From Aminithiophilus ramosus (GTDB taxonomy: Bacteria > Synergistota > Synergistia > Synergistales > Aminithiophilaceae): 64,000 bases of DNA. Below, piece by piece: positions 61,235 to 64,000 of the stretch (the first letter of the stretch is position 1; each line of letters begins with the position of its first letter). The stretch covers positions 1,517,453 to 1,581,452 of the forward strand of contig NZ_CP072943.1 of NCBI RefSeq assembly GCF_018069705.1, written 5' to 3'. The position numbers and the translations under genes are program-made. The notes beneath the pieces were generated by a model that worked only from the letters and a program-made list of their open reading frames with translations, was not told the DNA's origin and ran no database searches.

Positions 61235-63196
61235 CTACCGGGCCCTTTCCCTCTTAGCTCGAGCCACCTGCAGGACATGGATCAACACCATGATCGAGGC
61301 ACCCGTGACGTCCGTTAACGTGCCGGGAATGAGCAGCCCCAGAGCTCCGACGAGGGCCAGACCTCGCAGATAAAGAGGCAATTTGACTTTATAGTGGCCG
61401 ATCGTGGACATTCCCAGGAGGAAAACACCCAGACAGGCCGTTAGAACGGCCATGGAGAAGGCGACCGGCGTCGCGTCGACGAGGACAAGCATGGGATTGA
61501 AGACGTAGATGTAGGGAACGATGAAACCGGCCAGGGCCAGCTTGACGGCCGTCATGCCCGTCTTCATGGGATCGTCTCCGGCGATGCCCGCCCCGGCGTA
61601 GGCCGCCAGAGCGACGGGAGGACTGAGGTCGGCGGCGATGCCGAAATAGAGGACGAACATATAGGCCGCCATGGGCGGCACGCCGAGCTCGAAGAGCGCC
61701 GGAGCGGCCATGGTGCTGGTGACGATGAAGTTGGCCGTCGTCGGCAATCCCGCTCCGAGGAGAATGCAGGTGACCATCGTCAGAAGAAGTGTGGGCAACA
61801 GCATTCCGTGAGCGATGGCTACGATGGCGCTGGCGATGCGGAGCCCCAGCCCCGTCAACGTCGCCGTGCCGACGATGATGCCGACGGTGGCACAGGCGCA
61901 GGCCACCCCGAGGGCCCCTTTCGCCCCGCTCTCGAGGGCGATGAGCATCTTTTTGGGCGTCAGCATCGTCTGTCTGTTGACGTAGGAGACGACGACGGTG
62001 ATCAATATGCCGTTAAAGGCCGCCTTGAGAGGCGTGTACCCTGCCACGAGGAAATAGATGATCCCGAAAAGAGGCAGGAGAAGGTGGCCCCTCGCCTTCA
62101 TCAGAGGTCCCATCTTGGGAAGCTGATTTCGGGGAAGCCCTTTCAGGCCCAGACGGGTCGCCTCGAGGTGAACCTGAACGAGAACGGCGAAGTAGTAGAG
62201 CAGAGCCGGAACGATGGCCGCCGCGGCAACCTGGAGATAGGGGACCCCCATAAACTGAGCCATGATGAACGCCGCTGCGCCCATGACAGGAGGCATGATC
62301 TGGCCGCCCGTGGAGGCGACGGCCTCGACGGCGCCGGCGAAGTAGGGTTTGTATCCCACGCTTTTCATGAGCGGAATGGTGAACATGCCCGTCGTGCAGA
62401 CGTTGGCCACGGAGGAACCGGAGATGGATCCCATGAGGCCGGAGCTGAGGACGGCGACCTTGGCCGGTCCCCCCGTAGCGCCGCCGGCGAGGGCCATGGC
62501 GAGGTCGATGATGAAGCGCCCCATCCCCGTCTGTTCCAGGACGGAGCCGAAAAGGATGAACATGAAGACGAACGTCGAGGAGACTTCGATAGGAATGCCG
62601 AAGACGCCTTCAGTTCCGAGGTACATGTGGTTAACGATCCGCAGAACACTGAAACCTCGATGTTGGAAGAGAGAGGGAAAGGAGCGGCCGAAATAGCAGT
62701 AAAGGAGGAAGCAGATGGCGATGACAGGCAGGACGGGACTGGAAACGCGCCGCGTCGCCTCGAGAAGGAGTCCGACGGTGACGAATCCCATGATGACATC
62801 GACCTGTGTCGGCAGACCGGAGCGCAAGAGCAGCGTCTGAAAATGGATGATGAGGTAAAAACAGCCGTAAGCGGCGGCCGCGCCGAGAACGAAATCATAC
62901 CAGGGCGTCTTGTTCCTGGAGGATTTGTTCGACATGGGGTAGAGAACGAAGACGAGGAAAAGAACGACGCCGAGATGGAAAGCCCTCTGCTTGATGGCCA
63001 GAAGGAGACCGAAACCAGCCGTGTAGAAGTGGAACAGCGAGAGCGCCACGGCGACGGCCGTCACCAGCAGCCCCTGCCATCCTACGAGATCGCGATAGCG
63101 CGCCTCCGTGTCGAACTGCCGACGCAAATCGTCCAGGTCAATTGCCGCCTCTTCCAAGACGGGACCGTTTACCTTGTCTTTGTCCTGATCCGCCAA
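61235..63196 (-). CDS. TRAP transporter fused permease (DctQM, TAXI type)
   Basis: Sodium-driven secondary carboxylate-type transporter. 653 residues with about 16-18 membrane helices: a short DctQ-like N-terminal part (about 40-150) fused to the large DctM part with GLMGSISGSSVANVCTTG, ASTGGQIMPPVMGAAAFIMA and LLGAGLPTTANFIVTST. The TTG at 63196, seven bases after GGGAGG, is favoured over ATG 63217, which has no ribosome site. Needs a periplasmic TAXI receptor, not found in the window. It follows the DUF1850 gene by 61 bases. Confidence 0.92.
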   Translation of the reverse strand: MADQDKDKVNGPVLEEAAIDLDDLRRQFDTEARYRDLVGWQGLLVTAVAVALSLFHFYTAGFGLLLAIKQRAFHLGVVLFLVFVLYPMSNKSSRNKTPWYDFVLGAAAAYGCFYLIIHFQTLLLRSGLPTQVDVIMGFVTVGLLLEATRRVSSPVLPVIAICFLLYCYFGRSFPSLFQHRGFSVLRIVNHMYLGTEGVFGIPIEVSSTFVFMFILFGSVLEQTGMGRFIIDLAMALAGGATGGPAKVAVLSSGLMGSISGSSVANVCTTGMFTIPLMKSVGYKPYFAGAVEAVASTGGQIMPPVMGAAAFIMAQFMGVPYLQVAAAAIVPALLYYFAVLVQVHLEATRLGLKGLPRNQLPKMGPLMKARGHLLLPLFGIIYFLVAGYTPLKAAFNGILITVVVSYVNRQTMLTPKKMLIALESGAKGALGVACACATVGIIVGTATLTGLGLRIASAIVAIAHGMLLPTLLLTMVTCILLGAGLPTTANFIVTSTMAAPALFELGVPPMAAYMFVLYFGIAADLSPPVALAAYAGAGIAGDDPMKTGMTAVKLALAGFIVPYIYVFNPMLVLVDATPVAFSMAVLTACLGVFLLGMSTIGHYKVKLPLYLRGLALVGALGLLIPGTLTDVTGASIMVLIHVLQVARAKRERAR

Positions 63197-63257
63197 GCGA
63201 ACCCCTCCCTTTTTCATCAATTTGTCTCAAACACCTCAGGCAAGAGCCCGCAGGCGC

Positions 63258-63749
63258 TTAAAGTCTTCCAATCAGCTGATCGGCGAAGGAGCTTTCCGTC
63301 ACGCGGATCTCAAGCCGTTGCCCCGGAAATTGTTTAAACAGCTCCCACCGGCCCGATCCGACAAGGTCCAATTCGTTGCGCCCCCGCTCCCCGTCGCCGA
63401 CGCGGAGGAAGAGGACGTTGAAAGACTGCCTTCCTCCCCGAAAACGGAACCAATCTTTTCCGGCAAGGAATTTCCCCGTCTTTGATGCCTCGAGAGGCAA
63501 TCCGGCGTTGTGGGAGCGGACACGTTCTTCCCACTGCCAGAAGGTCCCATCCGAAACGGAATACTCGTCCTCGACGGGTGTCAATTCGACGGAGTGAATA
63601 TAGCGAAGGACGAAGGGTTGTCCGACGGGAGCTATTTGCCGCAGGAAAGTACCCCCAGAAGGAGCGATTTCCAGAACGGAGACAGGGGCGCAAAAGAGGT
63701 AAAGGAAGGACAGAAGGGCCACGACGAGCCACAACGACAAGGATCTCAC
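63258..63749 (-). CDS. DUF1850 protein, TRAP-associated
   Basis: 163 residues from GTG 63749, which follows a GGAGAGGGGAG region; a TTG at 63794 would add 15 residues. Membrane anchor or signal at RSLSLWLVVALLSFLYLF. The DUF1850 core is YIHSVELTPVEDEY, with the aromatic strands TFWQWEERVRSHNAGLP. DUF1850 proteins occur beside TAXI-type TRAP permeases, as here; the role is probably accessory to transport but unproven. Confidence 0.82.
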   Translation of the reverse strand: MRSLSLWLVVALLSFLYLFCAPVSVLEIAPSGGTFLRQIAPVGQPFVLRYIHSVELTPVEDEYSVSDGTFWQWEERVRSHNAGLPLEASKTGKFLAGKDWFRFRGGRQSFNVLFLRVGDGERGRNELDLVGSGRWELFKQFPGQRLEIRVTESSFADQLIGRL

Positions 63750-63846
63750 GGTCGGACCACTCCCCTCTCCTTGCTCTGTCTTCAATAATACCAAATGGAG
63801 GCGCGATATACTGATGTATCAATGTGGAATTCCCGGCGAAACACAT

Positions 63847-63876
63847 AAAAAGAAGCCCCTGCGGGCACCTCTCCTG
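63847..63876 (-). terminator. Probable terminator of tRNA-Arg (CCT)
   Basis: A short imperfect stem (AGGTGCCC with GGGGCTTCT) followed by TTTTT on the minus strand, about ten bases after the tRNA. Confidence 0.5.
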
Positions 63877-63884
63877 AAACGTTA

Positions 63885-63961
63885 TGGCGGACCCGTCCGG
63901 ATTTGAACCGGAGACCTACGGCTTAGGAGGCCGTCGCTCTATCCAGCTGAGCTACGGGCCC
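63885..63961 (-). tRNA. tRNA-Arg (anticodon CCT)
   Basis: 77 bases with encoded CCA. Acceptor GGGCCCG/CGGGTCC, anticodon stem ACGGC/GCCGT with loop CTCCTAA. Confidence 0.95.
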
Positions 63962-64000
63962 GCACGACGGTAGATATAGTATCACGGCCAACCTGATAGG

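Noticed and set aside
61808..63337. Long open frame antisense to the TRAP permease
   Set aside because: Extremely charged and repetitive in Asp/Gly/Arg, as expected from the complement of membrane-helix codons in GC-rich DNA.

Overview
This 64 kb window is a chromosomal segment of a GC-rich bacterium, most likely an amino-acid-fermenting member of the Synergistota. That assignment is an inference, because no 16S rRNA gene is present. It rests on gene content: histidine ammonia-lyase, an arginine deiminase/ornithine carbamoyltransferase pair, a biotin-dependent sodium-pumping decarboxylase with MeaB, a TAXI-type TRAP permease with its DUF1850 partner, few sugar genes, and envelope genes of a diderm-like cell. 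Nearly all protein genes and all eight tRNAs lie on the minus strand, so operons read from high to low coordinates. The plus strand carries nikR, two insertion sequences, an ABC-transport operon and rqcH.

Layout. 1-10.5 kb: partial hutH, an AmmeMemoRadiSam pair (amrS plus a fused Memo-AMMECR1 protein), queA, a SpoIID-like protein, ruvCAB, yebC, nadE, then nikR and a small zinc ribbon. 10.5-12.9 kb: arcA-argF with promoter and terminator. 13-24.8 kb: a long envelope/isoprenoid block (speE, ispG, rseP, dxr, cdsA, uppS, udg, a P-loop/Asp23-like protein, hisC, murA, wecA) headed by an rpiB-upp gene fusion. 24.9-29.8 kb: the decarboxylase operon meaB-mmdA-oadG-biotin carrier-oadB under a clear promoter. 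29.8-44.1 kb: a secreted TPR/propeller protein with a small membrane protein, an oxidoreductase, pgeF, folC, valS, engB, lon, clpX, clpP and tig. 44.2-47.2 kb: two tRNA operons around an mscS gene. 47.2-50.3 kb: an IS1202-like and an IS3-family element. 50.4-55.4 kb: an ABC transporter operon with a double substrate-binding protein and a STAS-domain protein. 55.4-64 kb: tRNA-Ala divergent from rqcH, then rluD, ileS, the TRAP genes and tRNA-Arg.

How the genes work together. HutH, ArcA and ArgF degrade histidine and arginine. The membrane decarboxylase would turn decarboxylation energy into a sodium gradient, and MeaB suggests that B12-dependent methylmalonyl-CoA mutase feeds it, although no mutase is in the window. 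The central block supplies isoprenoid precursors, undecaprenyl carrier, phospholipid and peptidoglycan precursors. The tig-clpP-clpX-lon series is protein quality control.

Most noteworthy: the ABC/STAS operon with its unassigned C-terminal domain, the rpiB-upp fusion, the fused AmrBA protein, rqcH next to a tRNA-Ala gene, a probable CUG start on rseP, AT-rich patches that begin or end inside genes, and an IS that landed exactly at the edge of a tRNA promoter with a 20 bp target duplication.
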